Assembly: GCF_002891295.1 (NCBI RefSeq)
Contig: NZ_LGUI01000004.1
Location: 496,001-560,000 of the forward strand
Source of the DNA: Streptomyces eurocidicus
GTDB taxonomy: Bacteria > Actinomycetota > Actinomycetes > Streptomycetales > Streptomycetaceae
Direction: 5' to 3'
Length of the DNA stretch: 64,000 nucleotides
A program made the position numbers and the translations under genes. The notes below the pieces were generated by a model. That model worked only from the letters and a program-made list of their open reading frames with translations. It searched no databases and was not told where the DNA came from. Of the stretch, positions 8,889-16,429 are shown piece by piece; position 1 is the stretch's first letter; each line of letters opens with the position of its first letter.

Positions 8889-10039
8889 AGGTGCCCTTCC
8901 TCGACCTGACGGCCCCCTACCGGGAGCTGCGGTCCGACATCGACGCGGCGCTCGGCCGGGTCGCCGCCTCGGGCCGCTATCTCCTGGGGCCCGAACTGGA
9001 CGCCTTCGAAGCCGAGTTCGCTGCCTACTGCGGCAACGACCACTGCGTCGCCGTCGGCAGCGGCTGTGACGCGCTGGAGCTGGCGCTGCGCGCCCTGGGC
9101 ATCGGCCCCGGCGACGAGGTCGTGGTGCCCGCGCACACCTTCATCGCCACCTGGTTCGCGGTGTCCGCGACGGGGGCCCGGCCGGTGCCCGTCGACCCGT
9201 CCCCCGACGGGCTGTCCCTGGACCTGGAGCTGGTCGAGGCGGCCCTGACGCCGCGGACCCGGGCGGTGATGCCGGTCCATCTGTACGGCCACCCGGCCGA
9301 CATGGACCCGCTGCTGGCGCTCGCCGCCCGGCACGGCCTCGCGGTCGTGGAGGACGCGGCGCAGGCGCACGGCGCCCGCTACCGGGGCCGCCGGATCGGC
9401 TCCGGGCACGTGGTCGCCTTCAGCTTCTACCCGGGCAAGAACCTGGGCGCGATGGGCGACGGCGGCGCGGTCGTCACCGGCGACGCCGCCGTGGCCGAAC
9501 GGGTCCGGCTGCTGCGCAACTTCGGCTCCCGGGAGAAGTACCGGCACGAGGTGCGCTCCGGAAACTCCCGGCTCGACGAGTTCCAGGCCGCGGTGCTGCG
9601 CGCCAAGCTGCCGCACCTCGACGCCTGGAACGCCCGCCGGGCCGCGCTCGCCGACCGCTACGGGCGGGCGCTGGCCGCCGTGCCGGGCATCGGCCTGCCG
9701 CGGGCCGCCCCCTGGGCCGACCCGGTGTGGCACTTGTACGTGATCCGCAGCGCGGAGCGCGACGCGCTGCGCCGGGAGCTCGACCGGGCGGGGGTGGCCA
9801 CACTGATCCACTACCCCGTACCGCCGCACCGCTCCCCGGCCTACGCGGACGACCCGGCCGGGGCGCCGGAGGGCACCCACCCGCGCAGCGAGCGGCTGGC
9901 GGCCGAGGCGCTCAGCCTGCCGTTCGGGCCCCATCTCGGCGACGACGAGGCCGACGCCGTGGCGGCGGCGGTGGCGGCCGCCGGCGCGGCGGGAGCGCGG
10001 GCGGGCCGCCCTCTTCCCCAACCGACGGAGACACGATGA
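8885..10039 (+). CDS. Sugar 3-aminotransferase, DegT/DnrJ/EryC1 family
   Basis: A 384-residue PLP enzyme that transfers an amino group to a 3-keto dTDP-sugar (TylB/DesV group). It starts with VPFLDLTAPY, carries the PLP-binding VEDAAQAHGA segment and the Schiff-base Lys in YPGKNLGAMGDGG. The start GTG overlaps the previous stop as GTGA, which indicates translational coupling with the ketoisomerase that should supply its substrate. The C-terminus ends in a low-complexity Ala/Gly tail. Product: inferred dTDP-3-amino-3,6-dideoxyhexose. Confidence 0.95.
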   Translation: MKVPFLDLTAPYRELRSDIDAALGRVAASGRYLLGPELDAFEAEFAAYCGNDHCVAVGSGCDALELALRALGIGPGDEVVVPAHTFIATWFAVSATGARPVPVDPSPDGLSLDLELVEAALTPRTRAVMPVHLYGHPADMDPLLALAARHGLAVVEDAAQAHGARYRGRRIGSGHVVAFSFYPGKNLGAMGDGGAVVTGDAAVAERVRLLRNFGSREKYRHEVRSGNSRLDEFQAAVLRAKLPHLDAWNARRAALADRYGRALAAVPGIGLPRAAPWADPVWHLYVIRSAERDALRRELDRAGVATLIHYPVPPHRSPAYADDPAGAPEGTHPRSERLAAEALSLPFGPHLGDDEADAVAAAVAAAGAAGARAGRPLPQPTETR

Positions 10040-10944
10040 CCCAGACGACACCGGGGCGTCCCCCAATGAAGGGGATCATCCTCGCCGGCGGCGGAGGCAC
10101 CCGGCTGCGGCCGCTGACCGGGACGCTCTCCAAGCAGCTCCTCCCGGTCTACAACAAGCCGATGATCTACTACCCGCTGGCGATGCTCATGCTGGGCGGC
10201 ATCCGCGAGATCCAGGTGATCTCCTCGACCGAGCACGTCGAGATGTTCCAGCGGCTGCTGGGCGACGGGTCCCGGCTGGGCCTGGAGATCAGCTACGCGG
10301 AGCAGCCCGAGCCGCAGGGCATCGCCCAGGCGCTCACCATCGGCGCCGGTCACATCGGGGACTCCCCGGTGGCGCTGATCCTGGGCGACAACATCTTCCA
10401 CGGGCCCGGGTTCTCGTCCGTGCTCCAGGGCAGCATCCGGCACCTGGACGGCTGTGTGCTGTTCGGCTATCCGGTGAGCGACCCGCAGCGCTACGGCGTC
10501 GGCGAGATCGACGAGGACGGGCTGCTGCTCTCGCTGGAGGAGAAGCCCGCGCGGCCGCGCTCGAACCTGGCCGTCACCGGGCTCTATCTGTACGACAACG
10601 ACGTCGTCGACATCGCCAAGAACATCCGGCCTTCCACACGCGGCGAGCTGGAGATCACCGACGTCAACAAGGTGTACCTGGAGCAGCGCCGGGCCCGGCT
10701 GATCGAGCTGGGTCACGGGTTCGCCTGGCTGGACATGGGGACGCACGACTCCCTGTTGCAGGCCGGCCAGTACGTGCAGTTGCTGGAGCAGCGGCAGGGC
10801 GTGCGGATCGCCTGCGTCGAGGAGATCGCCCTGCGCATGGGGTTCATCGACGCGGAGGCCGTGTACCGGATGGGCCGCGAGCTCGGCTCGTCGGCGTACG
10901 GCGCCTATCTGATGGAGGTGGCGTCCCATGCGGGAGCTGCCTGA
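10036..10944 (+). CDS. rmlA: Glucose-1-phosphate thymidylyltransferase
   Basis: A 302-residue RmlA. It joins dTTP and glucose-1-phosphate to dTDP-glucose, the first step for both deoxysugars of the cluster. Key parts: the nucleotide-binding GGGGTRLRPLT near residue 19, SKQLLPVYNKP, LGDNIFHG and the EITDVN segment. It starts at an ATG overlapping the aminotransferase stop (ATGA). Its 3' end overlaps the next gene by 17 bases. Many actinomycete clusters depend on a dedicated copy like this. Confidence 0.97.
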   Translation: MTQTTPGRPPMKGIILAGGGGTRLRPLTGTLSKQLLPVYNKPMIYYPLAMLMLGGIREIQVISSTEHVEMFQRLLGDGSRLGLEISYAEQPEPQGIAQALTIGAGHIGDSPVALILGDNIFHGPGFSSVLQGSIRHLDGCVLFGYPVSDPQRYGVGEIDEDGLLLSLEEKPARPRSNLAVTGLYLYDNDVVDIAKNIRPSTRGELEITDVNKVYLEQRRARLIELGHGFAWLDMGTHDSLLQAGQYVQLLEQRQGVRIACVEEIALRMGFIDAEAVYRMGRELGSSAYGAYLMEVASHAGAA

Positions 10945-11932
10945 CGCGGCCTTCCGGCGGGTCCTGGTGACGGGCGGCGCCGGCTTCATCGGTTCGCGCT
11001 TCGTGACCGGGCTGCTGGACGGCTCGCTGCCGGGGTTCGGCGAGCCCGAGGTGGTGGTCCTGGACGCGCTGACCTACGCGGGCAACCTCGCCAACCTGGC
11101 CCCGGTCGCCGGGTCGCCGAGGCTGCGGGTCGTCACGGGCGACATCTGCGACCGCGAGGCGGTCGCCGGGGCCATGGCGGGCGCCGACCTGGTGGTGCAC
11201 TTCGCGGCCGAGTCGCATGTGGACCGGTCCATCGAGGACGCCGACGCGTTCGTCCGCACCAATGTGCTGGGCACGCACACCCTGCTGCGGGAGGCGCTGG
11301 AAGCGGGTCCCGGGCGGTTTGTGCACGTGTCGACGGACGAGGTGTACGGGTCGATCGAGGAGGGTTCCTGGCGGGAGGACCGGCCGCTCGGCCCCAACTC
11401 GCCCTACGCCGCGTCCAAGGCGTCGTCGGACCTGCTGGCGCTGGCCTTCCATCGTACGCACGGGCTGCCGGTGTGTGTGACGCGCTGCTCCAACAACTAC
11501 GGCCCGTACCAGTACCCGGAGAAGGTCATCCCGCTGTTCACGGGCCGGCTCCTGGACGGCGGGACTGTCCCGCTGTACGGCGACGGGGGCAACCGGCGCG
11601 ACTGGCTGCACGTCGACGACCACTGCCGGGGCGTCGCGCTGGTGGCCCGGGGCGGGCGGCCGGGCGAGGTCTACAACATCGGCGGCGGCACCGAGCTGAC
11701 CAACACCGAGCTGACGGACCGCCTGCTGGAGCTGTGCGGGGCGGACCGGTCGGCGGTGCGGCGGGTGCCCGACCGCAAGGGCCACGACCGGCGCTACTCG
11801 GTCGACTTCGCCAAGATCTCCGCCGAGCTGGGCTACGCGCCGGAGATCGGCATCGACGAGGGCCTGGCGGCGACCGTGCGCTGGTATCGCGAGAACCGCG
11901 CGTGGTGGGAGCCCCTCATGAAAGGACGATGA
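10928..11932 (+). CDS. rmlB: dTDP-glucose 4,6-dehydratase
   Basis: A 334-residue extended SDR that converts dTDP-glucose to dTDP-4-keto-6-deoxyglucose, the branch point for both sugar routes here. It has TGGAGFIGSRFV for NAD binding, AAESHVDRSI, STDEVYG with the Asp-Glu dehydratase pair, and YAASKASSD as the catalytic YxxxK. It starts inside the 3' end of rmlA and so is coupled to it. Length is normal for the family. Confidence 0.97.
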   Translation: MRELPDAAFRRVLVTGGAGFIGSRFVTGLLDGSLPGFGEPEVVVLDALTYAGNLANLAPVAGSPRLRVVTGDICDREAVAGAMAGADLVVHFAAESHVDRSIEDADAFVRTNVLGTHTLLREALEAGPGRFVHVSTDEVYGSIEEGSWREDRPLGPNSPYAASKASSDLLALAFHRTHGLPVCVTRCSNNYGPYQYPEKVIPLFTGRLLDGGTVPLYGDGGNRRDWLHVDDHCRGVALVARGGRPGEVYNIGGGTELTNTELTDRLLELCGADRSAVRRVPDRKGHDRRYSVDFAKISAELGYAPEIGIDEGLAATVRWYRENRAWWEPLMKGR

Positions 11933-12007
11933 CCTTCGTGTCCGCAACTGCAAGGCCGCTCGGCCGGGGCCCGCGGCCCCGCCGCTCCTACGGCACCAGG
12001 GGGAGCC

Positions 12008-13438
12008 ATGCGTCCTGAACCGGGGTCCGTGGCGGAGGCCGACTACGCCGACCGCCGGACCACGGCCGAGCGGGTGCGGCTCTCGGCCGACACCCCCGAC
12101 AGCCGGGTCACGCCCACGGCGGAGGTGTCCGGCTGGCTGGCCGCGTACGGGCGGGCGCACCACTTCCGCGCCGAGCCGATCCCGTTCGCCGGCCTCCGGC
12201 GGTGGTACTTCGAGCCGGGCACCGGCGACCTGCGGCACGAGACGGGCCGGTTCTTCTCCATCGAGGGGCTGCGGACCAGCTCGGACGCCGACCCCGTCGA
12301 GCGGGTGCAGCCGATCATCGTGCAGCCCGAGGTGGGGCTGCTGGGGATCCTCGCGCGGGAGTTCGACGGGGTGCTGCACTTCCTGATGCAGGCCAAACCG
12401 GAGCCGGGCAACGTCAACGGGCTCCAGCTCTCCCCCACCGTGCAGGCCACCCGGAGCAATTTCGACGAGGTGCACCACGGCCGCGCGACACCGTTCCTCG
12501 GCCACTTCATCCAGCACCCGGGCCGGCGCGTCCTGGTGGACGCGATCCAGTCCGAGCAGGCCGACTGGTTCCTGCACAAACGGAACCGGAACATGGTCGT
12601 GGAGATCGACGCGGACGTACCGGCGGACGACTCCTTCCGCTGGCTGACCCTGGGTCAGATCCGGGGGCTGCTGAGGCTCGACGACCTGGTGAACATGGAC
12701 ACCCGCTCCGTGCTGGCCTGCCTGCCGACCGCGCACGCCGCGCCGGCCTGCCCCGGCGACGGCTTCGGGGCCGCGCTCCGGCGGTCCTTCTACGGGGATC
12801 CCGCGCCGCGGCACGACCTGCACGCGGTCACCAGCTGCCTCACCGACGTCCAGGCGCTGCGGGTGCTGCGCCAGCAGAGCGTGCCGCTGGAGCGCGCCTA
12901 CGAGGACGGGTGGCGGCGGGACGAGCACGCGATACGGCACCGCGGCGGCCAGGGCTTCGAGATCATGGCGGTGGAGGTCACCGCGGAGCGGCGCGAGGTG
13001 GCGGCGTGGACGCAGCCGCTGCTGCGGCCCTGCTCGCAAGGGCTCGCGGCGCTGGCCGTGCGGCGGATCGGCGGGGTGCTGCACGCCCTGGTGGCGGCGC
13101 GGTCGGACGTCGGGACGCTGAACGTGGCGGAGTTCGGCCCGACCGTCCAGCACCGGTCGGCCGGGAGCGGCGCCACGGCCGTCCCGTACCTGGACTACGT
13201 ACGGGCCTGCGGCCCGGACCGGATCCGCTACGACGCGGTCCAGTCGGAGGAGGGCGGCCGCTTCTACCACGCGCGGACCCGCTATCTGGTGATCGAGGCG
13301 GGCCCGGAACTTCCGGTGGACTGCCCGCCGGGCTTCCGCTGGGCGACCTTCGGCCAGCTCACGGAGCTGCTCGCGCACGGCCATTACCTCAATGTGGAAC
13401 TCCGCACCCTGATCGCGTGCGCGCACGCCGCGTACTGA
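12008..13438 (+). CDS. NDP-hexose 2,3-dehydratase
   Basis: A 476-residue member of the TylX3/EryBVI/Gra-orf27 family. It removes the C2 hydroxyl of dTDP-4-keto-6-deoxyglucose, giving the unstable 3,4-diketo sugar that a 3-ketoreductase then uses. The protein consists of two similar halves, each with a QPIIVQPEVG- or QPLLRPCSQG-like segment and a closing VEIDADVP- or IEAGPELP-like segment, as is usual in the family. The ATG at 12008 has AGGGGGAG upstream. It is the last gene of the operon. The expected partner is the aldo/keto reductase at 26.9 kb. Confidence 0.95.
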   Translation: MRPEPGSVAEADYADRRTTAERVRLSADTPDSRVTPTAEVSGWLAAYGRAHHFRAEPIPFAGLRRWYFEPGTGDLRHETGRFFSIEGLRTSSDADPVERVQPIIVQPEVGLLGILAREFDGVLHFLMQAKPEPGNVNGLQLSPTVQATRSNFDEVHHGRATPFLGHFIQHPGRRVLVDAIQSEQADWFLHKRNRNMVVEIDADVPADDSFRWLTLGQIRGLLRLDDLVNMDTRSVLACLPTAHAAPACPGDGFGAALRRSFYGDPAPRHDLHAVTSCLTDVQALRVLRQQSVPLERAYEDGWRRDEHAIRHRGGQGFEIMAVEVTAERREVAAWTQPLLRPCSQGLAALAVRRIGGVLHALVAARSDVGTLNVAEFGPTVQHRSAGSGATAVPYLDYVRACGPDRIRYDAVQSEEGGRFYHARTRYLVIEAGPELPVDCPPGFRWATFGQLTELLAHGHYLNVELRTLIACAHAAY

Positions 13439-13477
13439 CGCCCCGGCCGCTGCCGGTTCCGCCACACCCCACCCCCT

Positions 13478-13507
13478 TGACCTCGATCTTGATCGAGGTT
13501 GTCGAAT
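13478..13507 (+). promoter_or_regulatory. MerR-type promoter with a perfect 20-bp palindrome and no clear gene
   Basis: TTGACC at 13478-13483 overlaps a perfect dyad ACCTCGATC-TT-GATCGAGGT (13480-13499), and a weak -10, TCGAAT, follows at 13502-13507 with an 18-base spacer. A dyad inside an over-long spacer is the hallmark of MerR/SoxR-family promoters. Only about 100 bases of open frame follow, starting with ATG at 13506, before a terminator. Confidence 0.5.
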
Positions 13508-13607
13508 GGGTGTGCCGGAACCGGGCGCCCTGGGCCACCTCAGCCAGGGCCGGGAGGCCATCACCGAGGCCGCGCGGCGCGTACTGCCGGTGATGGCCGA
13601 GCAGGAA

Positions 13608-13653
13608 AAGGCCCGTGGGGGGTGCGCCGGACGGCGCGCCCCCCACGGGCCTT
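13608..13653. terminator. Bidirectional terminator between the sugar operon and the acyltransferase gene
   Basis: A perfect 15-base stem (arms 13608-13622 and 13639-13653), with further GCGCCG/CGGCGC pairing inside. It lies between convergent genes and serves both. Confidence 0.85.
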
Positions 13654-13688
13654 CTGTGTGTTCCCCCTCGGTCCGGGTGCCCCGGCCG

Positions 13689-14855
13689 CTATTTCGCGGC
13701 GGCGGCCGGCGGGCCGGACCGCGGGCCGGGTCCGGGCGGGCGGGCCGGGCGGCGCGGCCGGCCGATGGTCCGCATGACGGGCTTCTCCACGAAGAAGTGG
13801 AGGAAGGCGGCGAGGGCGAGGCTCAGCGCGAAGGCGAGCACCACGAGGCCCGCCGCGGCCGGGGTGTCCCACTGGCGGTAGTAGCTCAGCTCACCGCCGA
13901 GGAAACGGTGCCCGTACTGGATGACCAGGTAGTGGACGAGGTAGAAGGCGAAGGTGAGTTCGCCGAGCAGGACCATCGTCTTCGAGGCCAGCGGCGAGCG
14001 GGCGCCGCGCACGTCGCCCGCGGCGAGCGAGCCCAGCAGCAGGGCGACCGCCGGGACCGCCAGGCTGCGGCCCAGCCAGTCCGGCACCGCGAACGAGATC
14101 CCGTACAGCGCGCCGAACGCCAGGGCGCAGACGAGGGGCTTGGGGCCCGCCCAGCGGCCGTTCTTCACGATCAGCGCCATGACGATGCCGAGGGTGAACT
14201 CCATGAGCCGGATCGGCGGGAACACATAGATGAACCAGTACTCCATCTCCGGCATCCCGGCGTCCCACGGCAGCGCCGGGTCGGACGGCATCAGCAGGGC
14301 GACGGACGGCACCGCCACGACGGCGACGGCCAGGCCGGCGGCCCACTTCCACAGCCGCTCGACGCGCACCTTGGACAGTGCGGCGAACAGGAACGGGAAC
14401 GACGCGTAGAAGAGCATCTCGGCGGAGAGCGACCACGCCACCGGATTCATGCTGGCGTATTCGTGGAAGTCCGGGAACCACGCCTGGACCAGGAAGAGAT
14501 TCGTCAGGAACCCGTCCCACACGGACCGGCCCATGGATGGTTCCTGGAGCCACAGCACGATCGCGAGCGTCACCAGGAGCATGGGCAGGTGCAGCGAGAA
14601 AGCACGGGTCACCCGGCGCCGCCAGAAGGCGGGCAGGGATTTGTCGGGCAGGCCGGCCCAGGTGAGGACGAACCCGCTGAGCATGAAGAAGAACGACACC
14701 GCGTACGGCCCCAGCACATTCAGCGGGACCTGTGCCGTGGAATTGATCTCGGAGTTCCGGAAGATGGGTTGCGCGGCGATATGCGCGGTGAACACCGTCA
14801 GGGCCGCGATGAAACGCATCCCACCGAGTGACGGCAAGTGTTTCGGCAAGGGCAT
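13689..14855 (-). CDS. Membrane acyltransferase (acyltransferase 3 family)
   Basis: A 388-residue integral-membrane protein with about ten hydrophobic segments, beginning GGMRFIAALTVFTAHIA with the conserved Arg and His of the family. Relatives such as MdmB and CarE put acetyl or isovaleryl groups on a macrolide hydroxyl or on its mycarose; other relatives modify cell-surface sugars. The ATG at 14855 has GAGGA seven bases upstream. Its promoter carries the TGTGTCA-N7-CTTGTC motif shared with the P450 and glycosyltransferase operons, which ties it to the pathway. The C-terminal tail is rich in Pro and Arg. Confidence 0.9.
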   Translation of the reverse strand: MPLPKHLPSLGGMRFIAALTVFTAHIAAQPIFRNSEINSTAQVPLNVLGPYAVSFFFMLSGFVLTWAGLPDKSLPAFWRRRVTRAFSLHLPMLLVTLAIVLWLQEPSMGRSVWDGFLTNLFLVQAWFPDFHEYASMNPVAWSLSAEMLFYASFPFLFAALSKVRVERLWKWAAGLAVAVVAVPSVALLMPSDPALPWDAGMPEMEYWFIYVFPPIRLMEFTLGIVMALIVKNGRWAGPKPLVCALAFGALYGISFAVPDWLGRSLAVPAVALLLGSLAAGDVRGARSPLASKTMVLLGELTFAFYLVHYLVIQYGHRFLGGELSYYRQWDTPAAAGLVVLAFALSLALAAFLHFFVEKPVMRTIGRPRRPARPPGPGPRSGPPAAAAK

Positions 14856-15230
14856 GGGGATCCTCGGGACGGGCGAAGCGTGGCTGATCGGGGATTTCTA
14901 GGCCATGCGCACCGGGACCGACAAGGCATAGCTGACACAGTGGCGGCGATATCCGGCGGACCGCTCCCGCGCACCGCCGGATATCACCGAACGTAGCGTC
15001 TGCGTGGCACGGTGCAGCGCGATGTGTCGGATCGCCACCACCCAACGGGCGCAACCGGTGGTATCAGCACCGCATTCCGCGCCGCCGGGCGGCCTCCGGG
15101 CCGAACGGTCGGTCCTGGCCGGAAGGGGCGGGGAAGAGTGTGATCCGCTTATCTGGGAGCGCGTCGAGAATTCCGCAAGGCTGTTCCGCAGGTCATTACC
15201 GGGAAATTCAAAGCGCTGTGGGGGATCTCG
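14856..15230. promoter_or_regulatory. Divergent promoter region, acyltransferase and IS701-like gene
   Basis: For the minus-strand gene: TGTGTCA (complement of 14933-14939), seven bases, then -35 TTGTCG (14919-14924), an 18-base spacer and -10 TAGAAA (14895-14900). A weaker TGTGTCG lies on the plus strand at 15023. A long inverted repeat sits at 14948-14985. For the plus-strand gene only a GGGGGA RBS is clear. No coding sequence is evident. Confidence 0.6.
14948..14985. repeat. Perfect 12-bp inverted repeat with a 14-bp spacer
   Basis: GATATCCGGCGG at 14948-14959 and its exact complement at 14974-14985, only nine bases from the TGTGTCA box. It could be a regulator site or an RNA hairpin; there is no T-run. 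Confidence 0.75.
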
Positions 15231-16385
15231 ATGATCACTGCTCCGTTCGGCCCGAAACCCTTGGTTTCCCCGGCGGGTCCCGTCGTGGACGAGGACTTCG
15301 ATTCGCTGGTGACCGGCACCTGCGCGGAGCTGCTGGGTTCGCTGCGCCGGGCCGACCAGCGCAGGAGGGGTGAGCAGTACGTCCGCGGGCTGCTCACCGC
15401 CAGGGGCCGCAAGACGGCCCGCAACCTGGCCAGTTTCGTGGGCGAGGGGGCCGCGGCGCAGAGCCTGCACCACTTCGTGGCCGCCTCGACCTGGGACTGG
15501 CGGCCGGTGCGTGCCGCGCTGGCCCGTTACGCGGACGACGTGCTGTGCCCGGACGCCTGGGTGGTCCGGCCGATGGTGGTGTCCAAGACCGGGGCGAACT
15601 CGGTGGGCGTGCGGCGGCGGTTCGTCCCGGATCTGGGCCGGGTGATGACCTGTCAGCGCAGCCACGGGCTGTGGCTGGCCTCGGACTCGCTGTCGGCCCC
15701 GGTGAGCTGGCACCTGACGCTGGGCGGGGAACCGGACGGCGATCACGGCCGGCCGCTCGGCACCCGGGGCGAGGAGGAGGAACTCGTCCGCCTGGTGGCG
15801 GAGATCGCACAGGAGACCCGTACGGTGGCCCGGCCGGTGGTGATGGACGCACGGGCGGCCGCGCCGGCCGCGCTGGTGCGCACCCTGACCTCGGCGGGCC
15901 TGCCGTTCATGCTGCGGGTGGGGGCCGAGCTGCCACTGGCGCCCGCCGCGGGCCGGGTGCAGGTGGACAGGCGGCCCCCGACGTCCCCCGCGCAGGCCCT
16001 GATGGAGCAGGTGAAGCGGCTGAGCCACCCGGTGGAGTGCCATGGCTCGGTCAGCTTCGTCACCCCGCTGCCCGTGGTGCTGCCCGGACTGCTGCCGCAG
16101 CGGACCCTGTTGCTGATGGGGGTGTGGCGGGCCAACCGCCGCCGCCCCGCGGACCTGTGGCTGACCGACCTCACCTCCTGGGGGCGCGGTCCGCTGCTGC
16201 GGCTGGCCATGCTGACCGACCGGGTGGACGCCGACTTCGGGGCGGTGAGCGTGGGGGTGGGGATGCGCGATTTCGAGGGGCGTTCGTTCCAGGGCTGGCA
16301 CCGGCACGTGACGCTCGCGTCGATCGCGCACGCGCTGCGGCTGTCGCAGGGCGCGGGGTGCCTTCCGGCGCCGGTCGCCGTCTGA
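15231..16385 (+). CDS. IS701-family transposase-like protein, probably catalytically dead
   Basis: A 384-residue protein with the IS701 transposase layout: YVRGLLTARGRKTARNLA, then QSLHHFVAASTWDW, then a core ending DFEGRSFQGWHRHVTLA. In active relatives the core begins with a WVIDDTG-like motif holding the first Asp of the DDE triad; here the segment reads WVVRPMVVSKTG, without the Asp. No terminal inverted repeats or target duplication are visible, and the gene sits neatly between a promoter and a terminator. I infer a domesticated protein, perhaps DNA-binding. ATG 15231 follows a GGGGGATC RBS. Confidence 0.8.
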   Translation: MITAPFGPKPLVSPAGPVVDEDFDSLVTGTCAELLGSLRRADQRRRGEQYVRGLLTARGRKTARNLASFVGEGAAAQSLHHFVAASTWDWRPVRAALARYADDVLCPDAWVVRPMVVSKTGANSVGVRRRFVPDLGRVMTCQRSHGLWLASDSLSAPVSWHLTLGGEPDGDHGRPLGTRGEEEELVRLVAEIAQETRTVARPVVMDARAAAPAALVRTLTSAGLPFMLRVGAELPLAPAAGRVQVDRRPPTSPAQALMEQVKRLSHPVECHGSVSFVTPLPVVLPGLLPQRTLLLMGVWRANRRRPADLWLTDLTSWGRGPLLRLAMLTDRVDADFGAVSVGVGMRDFEGRSFQGWHRHVTLASIAHALRLSQGAGCLPAPVAV

Positions 16386-16393
16386 CGCCCGGC

Positions 16394-16417
16394 GGGGCGC
16401 CCGGTGCCGGGCGCCCC
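16394..16417. terminator. Bidirectional terminator
   Basis: A perfect 11-base GC stem with a 2-base loop (arms 16394-16404 and 16407-16417), between the convergent transposase-like and regulator genes. Confidence 0.8.
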
Positions 16418-16429
16418 GGGCCGTGCCGG

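Noticed and set aside
13506..14831. Plus-strand 441-residue frame after the MerR-like promoter
   Set aside because: It runs through a strong terminator and then opposite the membrane acyltransferase gene; only the first about 100 bases might be a remnant.
15231..16385. A complete, mobile insertion sequence
   Set aside because: No terminal inverted repeats or target-site duplication are visible and the catalytic Asp motif is missing.
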